From Streptosporangiaceae bacterium (GTDB lineage: Bacteria > Actinomycetota > Actinomycetes > Streptosporangiales > Streptosporangiaceae), in assembly GCA_025964695.1 (NCBI GenBank), contig JAOPYK010000309.1:62001-126000 (forward strand): DNA of 64,000 bases, read 5' to 3'. Positions 44,409 to 52,990 of this stretch are shown piece by piece. The notes under the pieces are model-generated. The model was given only the letters and a program-made list of their open reading frames with translations, did not search any database and was not told the DNA's origin. Every line of letters starts with the position of its first letter. The first letter of the stretch is position 1. The translations under genes and the position numbers were made by a program.

Positions 44409-45749
44409 GTGAACGCGATGGCGTACGGCGGCGACGGGCCTGCGATCGGCATCCTTGACGGGCGCTCATGGGCGCCACTCCGGGTCATCCGGGATCCGCT
44501 GAGCTGGCGTGCCGCGTTGTACCTGCTGGTGAGCATGGGGTTCGGGCTGGCCTGGTTCGTCATCCTGGTCACCGGCGTCTCGCTGTCGGCCGGCCTGCTG
44601 ATCATCTGGGTCGGGGTGCCGCTCTTCGCGCTCCTAATGATCGCCTGGCGCGCCGGAGCGATGCTCGAGCGGCTTCTGGTCAGGGCCGCTTTCGGCCTCA
44701 GCATCCCGAGCCCCTACCGGCGCCTTCCCGAGGGTGGCCCCTTCCGGAAGTTCCGGACGATGGCCTCCGACCCCGCCACCTGGAAGGACCTCGCCTATCT
44801 CGCGGTGCTCTTCCCGATCACGTTGGTCGAGTTCGTCATCTCGGTGACGATGTGGGCCGCCACCGGGCTGTTCCTGTTCCTCCCGCTCATCGTGCTGTTC
44901 AGCGACGTGCCCGTCTACGTCGATCTCGGGAACGACCTGAACTTCATCATCACCCAGCCGGTGGCCGCCCTGCCGGCGTCCCTGGTGGGGATGGTGCTGC
45001 TGGTGATCTCGCTGTACGTGACCCGTACCGTGGCTGTGGCACACGCCTCCTTCGCCCGGGTGCTACTGGGGCCCAGCGAGAACCAGCGGCTGCGGGCCCA
45101 GACCGAGCGGCTTCAGGCCCGAACGGAGCACCTGCAGGCCAGCAGGGCCCGCGGAGTGGACGCCGCCGAGGCGGAGCGGCGCCGCATCGAGCGGGACCTG
45201 CACGATGGAGCCCAGCAGCGGCTGCTCGCCGTCGCCATGGACATCGGCCGGGCCAGGACCAAGCTCGACAGCGACCCCGAAGGTGCCCGCGCGCTCATCG
45301 AGCAGGCGCATGCCGGAACCCGGGAGGCCATCGGAGAGCTGCGCGACCTCGCCCGTGGGATCTATCCCGCGATCCTCACCGATCGGGGGTTGGACTCCGC
45401 GCTGTCCTCACTGGCCGGCCGGGCCCCCGTCCCGGTGACGGTGGAGGTGCAACTGCCCACCCGGCCGCCCGCCGCGGTCGAGAGCATCGCCTACTTCATC
45501 GTGGCCGAGTCGCTCGCCAACGTCGCCAAATACGCCCGCGCCACCCGTGCGGGAGTGCGGGTGAACAGGGAAGACCAGTGGGTGGTCGTCGAGATCAGCG
45601 ACAATGGGGTCGGCGGAGCGGCCGCCGCCCCCGGCGGCGGACTGGCCGGGCTGGCGGACCGGGCCGCCGGCATCGACGGCATCCTGACCGTCAACAGCCC
45701 CGTCGGGGGTCCCACCGTGATCCGCGCCGACCTGCCCTGCGTCTGGTAG
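44409..45749 (+). CDS. NarL-type membrane sensor histidine kinase
   Basis: 446-residue kinase. An N-terminal 'putative sensor' region with four membrane helices (about residues 33-77 and 125-205) is followed by a coiled coil ([16 protein letters not shown]) and a HisKA_3 domain with phospho-acceptor His265 ([12 protein letters not shown]). The HATPase part has [10 protein letters not shown] and SDNGVGGA. It is 50 nt upstream of its response regulator. GTG start behind a GAGGAGGAG run. The pair is inserted between rho and rpmE, which are adjacent in M. tuberculosis. Confidence 0.9.
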   Translation: MNAMAYGGDGPAIGILDGRSWAPLRVIRDPLSWRAALYLLVSMGFGLAWFVILVTGVSLSAGLLIIWVGVPLFALLMIAWRAGAMLERLLVRAAFGLSIPSPYRRLPEGGPFRKFRTMASDPATWKDLAYLAVLFPITLVEFVISVTMWAATGLFLFLPLIVLFSDVPVYVDLGNDLNFIITQPVAALPASLVGMVLLVISLYVTRTVAVAHASFARVLLGPSENQRLRAQTERLQARTEHLQASRARGVDAAEAERRRIERDLHDGAQQRLLAVAMDIGRARTKLDSDPEGARALIEQAHAGTREAIGELRDLARGIYPAILTDRGLDSALSSLAGRAPVPVTVEVQLPTRPPAAVESIAYFIVAESLANVAKYARATRAGVRVNREDQWVVVEISDNGVGGAAAAPGGGLAGLADRAAGIDGILTVNSPVGGPTVIRADLPCVW

Positions 45750-45799
45750 GGCCGTCTGCCCGGTAGGGCGGAGGGCCGCGACAGCCTAGGGTGAGCCCC

Positions 45800-46453
45800 A
45801 TGCGGGTCGTGATTGCGGAAGATTCGGTGCTCTTGCGGGAGGGTCTCGTCCGGCTGCTGGCAGACGAGGGGATCGAGACGGTGGCGGCCGTCGGGGACGG
45901 GCCGGGCCTGGTCGAGATCGTGGCCGAGCACACTCCGGACCTGGCGATCGTGGACGTACGAATGCCACCGTCGTTCACCGACGAAGGGCTGCGAGCGGCG
46001 CTGGAGGCCAGACGCCGGGTGCCCGGCACCCCGATCCTGGTGCTGTCGCAGTACGTGGAGGAGCGCTACGCCACCGAGCTGATCGGCGGCGGGGCGGAGG
46101 GCGTCGGTTACCTGCTGAAAGAGCGAGTCGCCGATGTCCGGGAGTTCATCGACACCGTGCGCAGGATCGCCTGCGGGGGCACGGTCATCGACCCTGAGGT
46201 GATCGGGCAGCTGCTGGGACGCCGGCGCGGCGGGGACCGGCTGGAGACCCTGACCCCCCGGGAACGGGAGGTGCTCGGCCTGATGGCCGAGGGCCTGTCC
46301 AACGCGGCGGTGGCCCGAAAGCTCACCGTCACCGAGGGAGCGGTGGAGAAGCACATCTCCAACATCTTTCTCAAGCTCGGCCTCCAGCTCGCCGAGGAGA
46401 ACCACCGCCGGGTCATGGCGGTCCTGGTCTACCTGGGCCGGGCCGCGGAATAG
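45800..46453 (+). CDS. NarL/LuxR-type response regulator
   Basis: 217-residue partner of the upstream kinase. Receiver: ED7-8, Asp52 (IVDVRMPP), Lys in YLLKERV. LuxR HTH: LTPREREVLGLMAEGLSNAAVARKL, then VEKHISNIFLKLGL. The spacing and type match the HisKA_3 kinase. ATG 45800 has AGGGTGAG about 4 nt upstream and is preferred to a GTG 9 nt earlier. Regulon unknown. Confidence 0.92.
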   Translation: MRVVIAEDSVLLREGLVRLLADEGIETVAAVGDGPGLVEIVAEHTPDLAIVDVRMPPSFTDEGLRAALEARRRVPGTPILVLSQYVEERYATELIGGGAEGVGYLLKERVADVREFIDTVRRIACGGTVIDPEVIGQLLGRRRGGDRLETLTPREREVLGLMAEGLSNAAVARKLTVTEGAVEKHISNIFLKLGLQLAEENHRRVMAVLVYLGRAAE

Positions 46454-46608
46454 GCCGAGCCGGCAGGAATGCCCCGTGACCTCGGTACGTTCAACCATCT
46501 GGCACACTTGGAGTGCAACCGCTGCGGTACCGGTTCACGCCCGCATGACTGCGACCGTCTCGTACGGCAAAGCGGCGACCCGGCGACCGCCACCAGCGAG
46601 GAGAAACC

Positions 46609-46842
46609 GTGAAGCCTGACATCCACCCGGACTATGTCGTCACCACCGTGACGTGCACGTGCGGTAACACCTTCCAGACCCGGAGCACGGCGTCGAGCGG
46701 CAGCATGCACGCCGACGTCTGTTCCGCCTGCCACCCGTTCTACACGGGCAAGCAGAAGATCCTCGACACCGGTGGCCGTGTGGCCCGGTTCGAGAAGCGG
46801 TTCGGCAAGAAGGCCGAGAGCAAGAAGGCCGAAAGCAAGTAG
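46609..46842 (+). CDS. rpmE: 50S ribosomal protein L31
   Basis: 77-residue zinc-type L31 of the large ribosomal subunit. The C+ form is shown by CTCGNTF and [10 protein letters not shown], whose cysteines bind zinc, so this is not the zinc-independent paralogue. The C-terminal tail is Lys/Glu/Ser-rich with an AESKKAESK repeat. GTG start with GAGGAG 5 nt upstream. A strong hairpin follows. Confidence 0.96.
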   Translation: MKPDIHPDYVVTTVTCTCGNTFQTRSTASSGSMHADVCSACHPFYTGKQKILDTGGRVARFEKRFGKKAESKKAESK

Positions 46843-46855
46843 TCCCGCGGACTCA

Positions 46856-46888
46856 GGCCGACCGGAGGCACACGCCTTCGGTCCGGCC
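46856..46888 (+). terminator. Hairpin terminator after rpmE
   Basis: GGCCGACCGGAGGC pairs with GCCTTCGGTCCGGCC around an ACAC loop (one bulge, one G-T pair). It lies 14 nt after the rpmE stop. Confidence 0.75.
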
Positions 46889-46947
46889 GGTCTGTCCACC
46901 GCACAGCTCACCGCAGAGCCCGTGGGATGCGGGGCCAGGATCACAAC

Positions 46948-47997
46948 GTGAATCTCGACGACTTCACCAGAGAATACGGCGACATCGAGCAGCAGCTCGC
47001 CGACCCGGCGGTGCACGCCGACCAGAATCTGGCGCGCACGCTGGGTAAGCGGTATGCCCACCTGCGGCCGATCGTCGAGACCTACCGTGAGATCGGCTGC
47101 ACAGAGGCCGACCTCAGCGCCGCGCTCGAACTCGCGCCGGAGGACGAGGCCTTCGCCAAGGAGGCGGTCGAGCTCGAGCAGCACAAGGCCGAGCTCGAGG
47201 CCAAGCTGCAGAAGCTGCTGATCCCACGCGATCCCAGCGACGACAAGGACGTCATCCTGGAGATCAAGGCGGGGGAGGGCGGCGAGGAGTCCGCCCTGTT
47301 CGCCGGTGACCTGCTCCGGATGTACACCAGATACGCCGAGCGGGTCGGCTGGAAGACCGAGATCATCGATGCGCAGCACTCTGATCTCGGTGGCTACAAG
47401 GACGTCACCCTCGTGGTGAAGAGCAAGGACGGGGCCTGGTCGCAGCTCAAGTTCGAGGGCGGGGTGCATCGCGTCCAGCGGGTGCCCGTCACCGAGTCCC
47501 AGGGCCGGATTCACACCAGCGCGGCCGGGGTCATGGTCTCGCCGGAGGCCGAGGACGTCGACGTGCACATCGACCCCAATGATCTTCGCGTCGACGTCTA
47601 CCGGTCCAGCGGGCCCGGCGGCCAGAGCGTGAACACCACCGACTCCGCGGTCCGGATCACGCATGTGCCGACCGGGGTGGTGGCCTCCTGTCAGAACGAG
47701 AAGAGCCAGCTCCAGAACAAGGAGCAGGCGATGCGCATCCTGCGGTCCCGGCTGCTGGCCATCGCGCAGGAGCAGGCCGACGCGGCCGCCTCCGCCGACC
47801 GCAAGAGCCAGGTCCGCACGGTCGACCGTTCCGAGCGGGTCCGAACCTACAACTTCCCGGAGAATCGCATCTCCGACCACCGCGTCGGTTACAAGGCGTA
47901 TAACCTCGACCAGGTGCTCGACGGTGATATGCACAACGTCATCCAGGCCCTGGTCGACGCCGACATCGAACGCAGGCTCGCCGAAGCCCAGTCATGA
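46948..47997 (+). CDS. prfA: Peptide chain release factor 1
   Basis: 349-residue class I release factor that reads UAA and UAG. The PxT anticodon-like motif Pro180-Val181-Thr182 marks RF1 rather than RF2, and GGQ at 224-226 triggers peptidyl-tRNA hydrolysis. The Gln of GGQ is the substrate of PrmC, encoded immediately downstream. GTG 46948 was chosen with CAGGA 7 nt upstream; an in-frame GTG 21 nt earlier is less likely. The stop overlaps prmC (ATGA). Confidence 0.96.
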   Translation: MNLDDFTREYGDIEQQLADPAVHADQNLARTLGKRYAHLRPIVETYREIGCTEADLSAALELAPEDEAFAKEAVELEQHKAELEAKLQKLLIPRDPSDDKDVILEIKAGEGGEESALFAGDLLRMYTRYAERVGWKTEIIDAQHSDLGGYKDVTLVVKSKDGAWSQLKFEGGVHRVQRVPVTESQGRIHTSAAGVMVSPEAEDVDVHIDPNDLRVDVYRSSGPGGQSVNTTDSAVRITHVPTGVVASCQNEKSQLQNKEQAMRILRSRLLAIAQEQADAAASADRKSQVRTVDRSERVRTYNFPENRISDHRVGYKAYNLDQVLDGDMHNVIQALVDADIERRLAEAQS

Positions 47998-48854
47998 ACC
48001 TCCTCCTCGACGAGATCGCCCGGGCGACGGCACGGCTGGCCGACGCCGGTGTCGCCTCACCTCGCGCCGACGCCGAGGAGCTGGCGGCCTCCGTGCACGG
48101 AGTGAAGCGGGCCGAACTGCACAGCGTCCCCGACGGAGCGTTCGACGCCCGTTTCTGGGAGGGCATCGCCCGGCGTGAGGCCGGCGAGCCGCTGCAGTAC
48201 ATCACCGGCCGCGCGTTCTTCCGCTACCTGGAGCTCAAGGTCGGACCCGGTGTCTTCGTACCCCGGCCAGAGACCGAGGTGATGACCGGCTGGGCGCTCG
48301 ATACCCTGCGGGACATGGACGTCAGCGAGCCGCTGGTGGTGGATCTGGGCACCGGGTCCGGGGCGATCGCGCTGTCCATCGCGCAGGAGGCGCCACGCGC
48401 CCGGGTGCACGCGGTGGAGAAGGACCCCAAGGCGTACGTCCACGCCACCCGTAACATCGAGTCGGTCGACGAGCGCGGGCGGGTGCGCCTGCACCTGGGT
48501 GATTTCGCCGACGCGCTCACCGATCTCGACGGCACCGTCGACCTGGTCGTCAGTAACCCTCCGTACATCCCGATGAGCGAGTGGGAGTATGTCCCGTCCG
48601 ACGTCCGCGACCATGATCCCCCGGACGCGCTGTGGGGCGGCGGTGACGACGGGCTCAACGCGATCCGGGTGGTGGAGCGGTCGGCCCGCCGGTTGCTGCG
48701 GCCCGGCGGCTACGTGGCGGTCGAGCACAGTGACCTGCAGGGAAACGCCGTCTACTGGGTTTTCGCCGAGGAAAACGGCTGGCGCGACGTGCGCAACCGG
48801 CGCGACCTGACCAACCGGGACCGTTTCGTCACGGCCCGCCTCAACGAGGAGTGA
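47994..48854 (+). CDS. prmC: Release factor glutamine methyltransferase PrmC
   Basis: 286-residue SAM-dependent N5-glutamine methyltransferase that modifies the GGQ of RF1/RF2. SAM loop [14 protein letters not shown] near residue 118, catalytic NPPY at 188-191, and the N-terminal helical release-factor-binding domain are intact. ATG overlaps the prfA stop; its own stop lies at the sua5 start, so the three genes are one translational unit. Confidence 0.95.
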   Translation: MNLLLDEIARATARLADAGVASPRADAEELAASVHGVKRAELHSVPDGAFDARFWEGIARREAGEPLQYITGRAFFRYLELKVGPGVFVPRPETEVMTGWALDTLRDMDVSEPLVVDLGTGSGAIALSIAQEAPRARVHAVEKDPKAYVHATRNIESVDERGRVRLHLGDFADALTDLDGTVDLVVSNPPYIPMSEWEYVPSDVRDHDPPDALWGGGDDGLNAIRVVERSARRLLRPGGYVAVEHSDLQGNAVYWVFAEENGWRDVRNRRDLTNRDRFVTARLNEE

Positions 48855-48856
48855 AC

Positions 48857-49678
48857 GTGAGCCGACGTTATGACTGCTCGGAGCCCATGGAGCGGACCCG
48901 GGGGGTAGCGGAGGCCATCTCGACCCTCCGGCGCGGCGAGCTCGTGGTGCTGCCGACCGACACGGTGTACGGCCTCGCCGCGGACGCCTTCAATCCGGCC
49001 GCCGTGTCTTCCCTGCTGGACGCCAAGGGCAGGGACAGGGACGTGCCCGCCCCGGTGCTCGTCGGCTCGGTACGGGCCGCACAGGCGCTGCTGGAGGACC
49101 TGGGGACCTACGGCCAGGACCTGATCGACGAGTTCTGGCCGGGCGCGCTGACCCTCGTGTGCCGGGCCAACCCCAACCTCACCTGGGATCTGGGCGAGAC
49201 CAAGGGCACCGTGGCGGTCCGCATGCCGCTGCACGCTCTCGCCCTGGAGCTGCTGAAGGAGACTGGCCCGCTCGCGGTCAGCGGCGCCAACCTCAGCGGT
49301 GTTGCCGCGACGCGTACGGTCGACGAGGCCGAGAAGATGCTCGGCGAGGCGGTGTCGGTCTATCTGGACGGCGGCCCGTCCGGAGTCCTCGAGCCCTCGT
49401 CGATCGTCGACCTCACCGGGCCCGTCCCCAGGCTGCTGCGCGCCGGTGCGATCTCGGAGGAGAAGATCCGCACTGTCTGCGGCGTACTCCTCAGTGTGGA
49501 AGACGACGAGGACGACGAGGAGGACGCGGGCGAAGCGGCGACATCGGACCAGCCCCAGGCGGCGGCCTTGGACGAGCCGGACGCGAAGGTGGACCTCGGC
49601 AAGACCGGGCAGGATCCCGTGGTCCCGAAGGTCGCGGACGAGAACGGTGACGCGTCGAAGGACAAGGCTGCCGAGTAG
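48857..49678 (+). CDS. sua5: L-threonylcarbamoyladenylate synthase (Sua5/TsaC)
   Basis: 273-residue YrdC-fold enzyme that makes threonylcarbamoyl-AMP from threonine, bicarbonate and ATP for the t6A modification of ANN-decoding tRNAs. Motifs: PTDTVYGLAADAF, AKGRDRDVPAPV (the family's K-x-R), WPGALTLV, VRMPLH, AVSGANLSG. It lacks the Sua5 C-terminal domain and instead ends in an acidic tail of about 65 residues (DDEDDEEDAGE), common in actinomycetes. GTG 48857 has GAGGAG 6 nt upstream and the usual MSRRYDC beginning; the GTG at 48851 is closer to the prmC stop but has no spacing. Confidence 0.94.
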   Translation: MSRRYDCSEPMERTRGVAEAISTLRRGELVVLPTDTVYGLAADAFNPAAVSSLLDAKGRDRDVPAPVLVGSVRAAQALLEDLGTYGQDLIDEFWPGALTLVCRANPNLTWDLGETKGTVAVRMPLHALALELLKETGPLAVSGANLSGVAATRTVDEAEKMLGEAVSVYLDGGPSGVLEPSSIVDLTGPVPRLLRAGAISEEKIRTVCGVLLSVEDDEDDEEDAGEAATSDQPQAAALDEPDAKVDLGKTGQDPVVPKVADENGDASKDKAAE

Positions 49679-49880
49679 AGCTCAATCCACCGAGATTCCT
49701 GGAGGTCGAGGCTACGATGAAAAAACTATGCGGTATGTGACCACTTCAATACGAGAGCACGCCGATAAGCAGGCCTCCCGGCCCACATGCAGGTAGAATT
49801 GCTGGACGACCGGTTCGTGTCTTCCATAGGGTTGCGGCCGCATATGCGCTGGCCGCATGGGAATGAGGAAGGGCCAGGAA

Positions 49881-50534
49881 GTGACGCAGTTCAAATACGT
49901 ACGGCCTCGCTCTCGCAGTCGGTTGATGAAGCTGTCCGAAGTCAAACAGGTCGCTGATAGTTTGAAGCGTGGATCGTTGGCGGTCTTGCCCACTGAAACC
50001 GGGTACATGCTGGCGGCCATGGCGACGTCGACAACGGCGATCGAGCATGCCTTTGCGGTGAAGGGTCGCGATACCGCCAATGTCATGCACGTCGCTTGCG
50101 CCTCCCTTGAGATGGCAGAGTCCATCGGAAGAATTACCAAGCGCGCGGTTCGGGTCCTGGAGGAGCTGACGCCCGGCCCGGTCACCGTGATAGTGAATAA
50201 AACACCTCTGCTACCCGATCGCCTGGTCACACTCGATGGAACGGTGGGAATCCGGATACCGGACCACCCTGCCACGCTTCAGGTGATCGGAGAGGTCGGG
50301 GTTCCGCTGACCGCCACAAGCTTGAATGCCGCGGGTTCAGCCACGGCGCCGATCGAAGAATTCGATCTCGAGTTGCTGAATTGGTCCTCAGACGAAATCG
50401 TCTACGTTGTGGAGGACGACGAGGCTATTGTTTACGACAGCCCATCGACGCTGGTGCGAGTGGTGGGTGAAGCCATCGAGGTTCTTCGGCCTGGGCCGAT
50501 ATCAGAATCAGAAGTGGATCGAGTCGCGGGCTGA
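49881..50534 (+). CDS. Divergent second Sua5/YciO/YrdC-domain protein
   Basis: 217-residue YrdC-fold protein next to the housekeeping sua5 but only distantly similar to it. Retained: PTETGYML (for PTDTVYGL), VKGRDTANVMHV, LTPGPVTVI, GIRIPDHP and TATSLNAAG. Lost: the acidic tail and the Pro after the K-x-R loop. Its base composition and codon use are visibly AT-richer than the neighbours (many T- and A-ending codons), a sign of transfer. GTG 49881 follows GAGGAAGGG at 6 nt; an ATG at 49857 is an alternative. It converges on the next gene with a 3-nt gap. It may synthesise another carbamoyl-adenylate or modify different tRNAs; unproven. Confidence 0.82.
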   Translation: MTQFKYVRPRSRSRLMKLSEVKQVADSLKRGSLAVLPTETGYMLAAMATSTTAIEHAFAVKGRDTANVMHVACASLEMAESIGRITKRAVRVLEELTPGPVTVIVNKTPLLPDRLVTLDGTVGIRIPDHPATLQVIGEVGVPLTATSLNAAGSATAPIEEFDLELLNWSSDEIVYVVEDDEAIVYDSPSTLVRVVGEAIEVLRPGPISESEVDRVAG

Positions 50535-50537
50535 GGG

Positions 50538-50966
50538 CTAGCCGAGTGAACCCCACACGACCAAGGACAGCAGGATGACCACCAGTGGGCCATAGAAAAG
50601 AAGCATGGTGTGCGACAAGGCCGTGCTCGCCCATGAGGTAACTTCTTTGTGAATCGTGTGATTCATATCGAAGACCTCTACTGTGGTATCCCGCTTGCGC
50701 ACATCGTTGTACAGCTTCCTGAAAAGCCTCTCCTGTCGCAGGAAGTAGCTGTCCAGCAGCCAGAATCCCGTTACGGGGATCAGACCGGCGAGTGCTATCT
50801 TCCAACTTAGCTTGTTCACGGAAAAGGCGATGAACGCGCCGGCCAGCGTCATGCCCCATCCCTTGACCAGGAAAGAATTATTCCCGAGTCTCGTGACGAC
50901 GGCCTGTATGAACTCAAGGTGCTTGACTCGGTCGGAGGAGAACGGGGGTTCGCTGCCAGGGTTCAA
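50538..50966 (-). CDS. Small membrane protein of unknown function
   Basis: 142-residue protein with a soluble N-terminus (HLEFIQAVVTRLGNNSFLVKGWGM), two closely spaced membrane helices (about residues 38-72), an amphipathic stretch DSYFLRQERLFRKLYNDVR and a third helix near the C-terminus. The NSFLVKGW...LDSYFLRQERLFRKLY pattern is one I associate with a widespread small membrane family of sporadic distribution, sometimes near defence genes; this is memory, not a search. TTG start with AGGA about 6 nt upstream. Composition is AT-richer than the core. Confidence 0.72.
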   Translation of the reverse strand: MNPGSEPPFSSDRVKHLEFIQAVVTRLGNNSFLVKGWGMTLAGAFIAFSVNKLSWKIALAGLIPVTGFWLLDSYFLRQERLFRKLYNDVRKRDTTVEVFDMNHTIHKEVTSWASTALSHTMLLFYGPLVVILLSLVVWGSLG

Positions 50967-51076
50967 AATTGTCCTAGTAATCGCTCTGGACCTTGGTTCA
51001 ACGTGTCTGGTGGAGAATATCCGTTCTGCCGACGCGGCAACGGGCGATACGCGAATTTGGCGCCTTCTGCCATGAT

Positions 51077-51113
51077 GCCCGAGGGGTTCCCCGGATCTGG
51101 GAACCCCCCGGGC
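51077..51113 (-). terminator. Hairpin terminator of the secreted-protein pair
   Basis: A 15-bp stem with one mismatch (51077-51091 with 51099-51113) and a 7-nt loop, extendable by CTGCC/GGCAG outside. It lies just past the stop at 51130. Confidence 0.75.
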
Positions 51114-51129
51114 GATCGGCAGGCGGATA

Positions 51130-51567
51130 TCAGTAGTAGCGGCGGAAGCTGGAGACCTTGGTCACCTTGAACTTCTTCTTGCTACCGCTCTTGTAGTAGT
51201 AGCCCACGCACTCCCGGATATCGAGATGACCCCGGTAGTAGGAATGCTGGCCACCCGAGGCCGTGGTGCCGGCCCCGTGGTAGTTGATGAAGGTGTACTG
51301 CTCCCAAGAGCTACCGGACCAGAACTTGGCCTGGATGCATGCGTCACGCTTGTCGCTTGCGGCGTCCTTGACGTTGAAGCGGAACAGCACGGTCGCCTTG
51401 CTGCCCCAGTGGCTGCGCTGGAACGAGCCCCAGGCCTGGGTACCGGACAGACCGCCGGGGTACTTCCAGTAGTGGGTTCCGGCCGGCGTCGCCTCGGCGG
51501 GAGCGGCGAGGGCGGTGGTGGTGAGTAGCGCGCCCGCGGCAAGCGCTACAGCGGCGAAACGTCGCAT
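51130..51567 (-). CDS. Small secreted aromatic-rich protein 1
   Basis: 145-residue protein with a classic signal peptide (MRRFAAVALAAGALLTTTALA-type, cleavage near AEA-TPAG). The mature part of about 115 residues is Tyr/Trp/Ser/Gly-rich, likely all-beta, with just two cysteines (DACIQ and RECVG) that could form one disulfide, and a basic C-terminus (SKKKFKVTKV). GGAG lies 8 nt upstream of ATG 51567. It is 67 nt downstream of secreted protein 2. No family recognised. Confidence 0.78.
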   Translation of the reverse strand: MRRFAAVALAAGALLTTTALAAPAEATPAGTHYWKYPGGLSGTQAWGSFQRSHWGSKATVLFRFNVKDAASDKRDACIQAKFWSGSSWEQYTFINYHGAGTTASGGQHSYYRGHLDIRECVGYYYKSGSKKKFKVTKVSSFRRYY

Positions 51568-51634
51568 TGGGGGGATCTCCAGATTCATAGGTCGGCCCGC
51601 CTCATCGACGGGGACCATCGCTGGTTCATGAGGG

Positions 51635-52060
51635 TTAGTAGAGCTTCTTCCAGGGGCCGTACCGGACGACGTTCCGGTTCGACTCCTTGATGCCGGCCTC
51701 GCGGACGTACAGGTGCGTGGTGTAGCTGGAGGTGAAGAAGTGGCCGTAGCTGTGCTTGAAGCTGAAGTCGGCCGGCTTGCCCTTATAGGTCAGGAAGAAC
51801 ACGTTCGACCACTGGGTCTTGCTGCCTTCGGTGGTTTTGAACTGCACGGCGGGGGACCAGCCGTTGTTGGTGGTGTCCTGCAGCCAGCCGCTGGTGGAGA
51901 CGTAGCTCCCGGTGCGGCTGTAGGTGCCACCCGCCTTGATGCTCGTCCAGCCGTCTTTGGTGGTCCACGAGTGGGTGGCCGCGTCGGCGGTGGTGGCCAC
52001 CGCACCGAGACCGGCCATCGCCACACCGGTGGCCAGCGCCACGGTTGCGATACGCCTCAT
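51635..52060 (-). CDS. Small secreted aromatic-rich protein 2
   Basis: 141-residue secreted protein: signal peptide to about residue 27 (ending ATTADA-ATHSW), then a beta-rich mature domain with SWTTKDGWTSIKAGGTY and paired aromatic motifs, no cysteines, and a basic/aromatic C-terminus (GPWKKLY). Start at ATG 52060 is certain from AGGAGGT 6 nt upstream. Same strand and general architecture as secreted protein 1, so probably an ancient duplication. Could be an envelope or antagonism factor; no evidence either way. Confidence 0.8.
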   Translation of the reverse strand: MRRIATVALATGVAMAGLGAVATTADAATHSWTTKDGWTSIKAGGTYSRTGSYVSTSGWLQDTTNNGWSPAVQFKTTEGSKTQWSNVFFLTYKGKPADFSFKHSYGHFFTSSYTTHLYVREAGIKESNRNVVRYGPWKKLY

Positions 52061-52371
52061 TAGTACCTCCTGTATCGGTTCTTCCGGGTATGCGGGCGTA
52101 ACCGTAACAGCGAGAGCAAGATCATTTTCACGGTCCGCATACGTCGTGCACTGGATGGCCGAAACCGGCCCGTTACGGGAACCAAATGAGGTCTTCCCCA
52201 CTCGAATATGGCGCGTCTTGTCTGAGCGGACTTCCCGAAACTCGGCTGACCTGGATCAATGCGGAACGGTTGGCTAAGGGCACGGTTGCATGTGATGCTC
52301 GTTACATTTTCGGGATGAGTTGTCCTTTTGGGCGTTTTGGGCGTACCTCGAGCTCCGGAGCGGTCGGACGC
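52061..52371. other. Intergenic region upstream of secreted protein 2
   Basis: 311 nt between the secreted-protein start and the lipoprotein stop (both minus strand). It must hold the promoter of the secreted pair. It is AT-richer than average (for example around 52300-52340). No gene, terminator or confident promoter motif was recognised. Confidence 0.4.
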
Positions 52372-52872
52372 TCAGCTCGTGGCAAGGCACGGGGTGCTGG
52401 CGTCGAGCCGCATGGCCGGTCGCCGGCCGCTCCGCAGGCGTACGGTGACGGTGACCGCGGGGACGTCATGGGTCATCGTGAACACCCGGCGGGACCGGCC
52501 GCGCGGGGGCGCCTCGAGCCGGTAGCCGCGGGCGGTGATCGTGCTCAGGGACAGATCGGTGGCCTGGTCGAGCAGCACCTCGCGGTCGGCGCTGGGCCGC
52601 AACGGCACCTCCGCGCGGAACAGGCGCCGGGCTCTGCCGCCGGCGCAGGGCCGGAGGGCGTCGAGCAGGACGCGGGGCCGGGCGCCGGGTGGTCCGAGAC
52701 GGGCCGCCCCGGAGGAGAGCATCGCCCGGGTGTCGGCCCGCAGCTGGTCGGCGGATTCGGACAGCTCGGGACCGTGGTGACAGCCGCCGAGCAGCGCCCC
52801 CGAGGGCAGAAAGAGCAGCGTGCCGAGGGCGAGGGACCTGGCGGCCGAACGCCTCTCCCCGGAGGTCTTCAC
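52372..52872 (-). CDS. Putative lipoprotein
   Basis: 166-residue protein with a lipoprotein signal: basic start, a short hydrophobic core and lipobox ALLGGC (Cys about residue 31). The mature part is a small alpha/beta domain with two further cysteines (RPCAGG and TPCLATS). GTG start with a -10-like TAGTGT only 9 nt upstream, so the transcript may be nearly leaderless. Function unknown; codon use is normal for the genome. Confidence 0.65.
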   Translation of the reverse strand: MKTSGERRSAARSLALGTLLFLPSGALLGGCHHGPELSESADQLRADTRAMLSSGAARLGPPGARPRVLLDALRPCAGGRARRLFRAEVPLRPSADREVLLDQATDLSLSTITARGYRLEAPPRGRSRRVFTMTHDVPAVTVTVRLRSGRRPAMRLDASTPCLATS

Positions 52873-52990
52873 GGGGCGGACACTAGCGAGGATGAGTTTC
52901 TGGCCTGCGGGAAGTCTCTGGGAGTGACGATATCATTACGCCTCGGTGCTGGTTGAGCCGGAAAATGTCCGCTTAATGTGGAGCGCTGTG

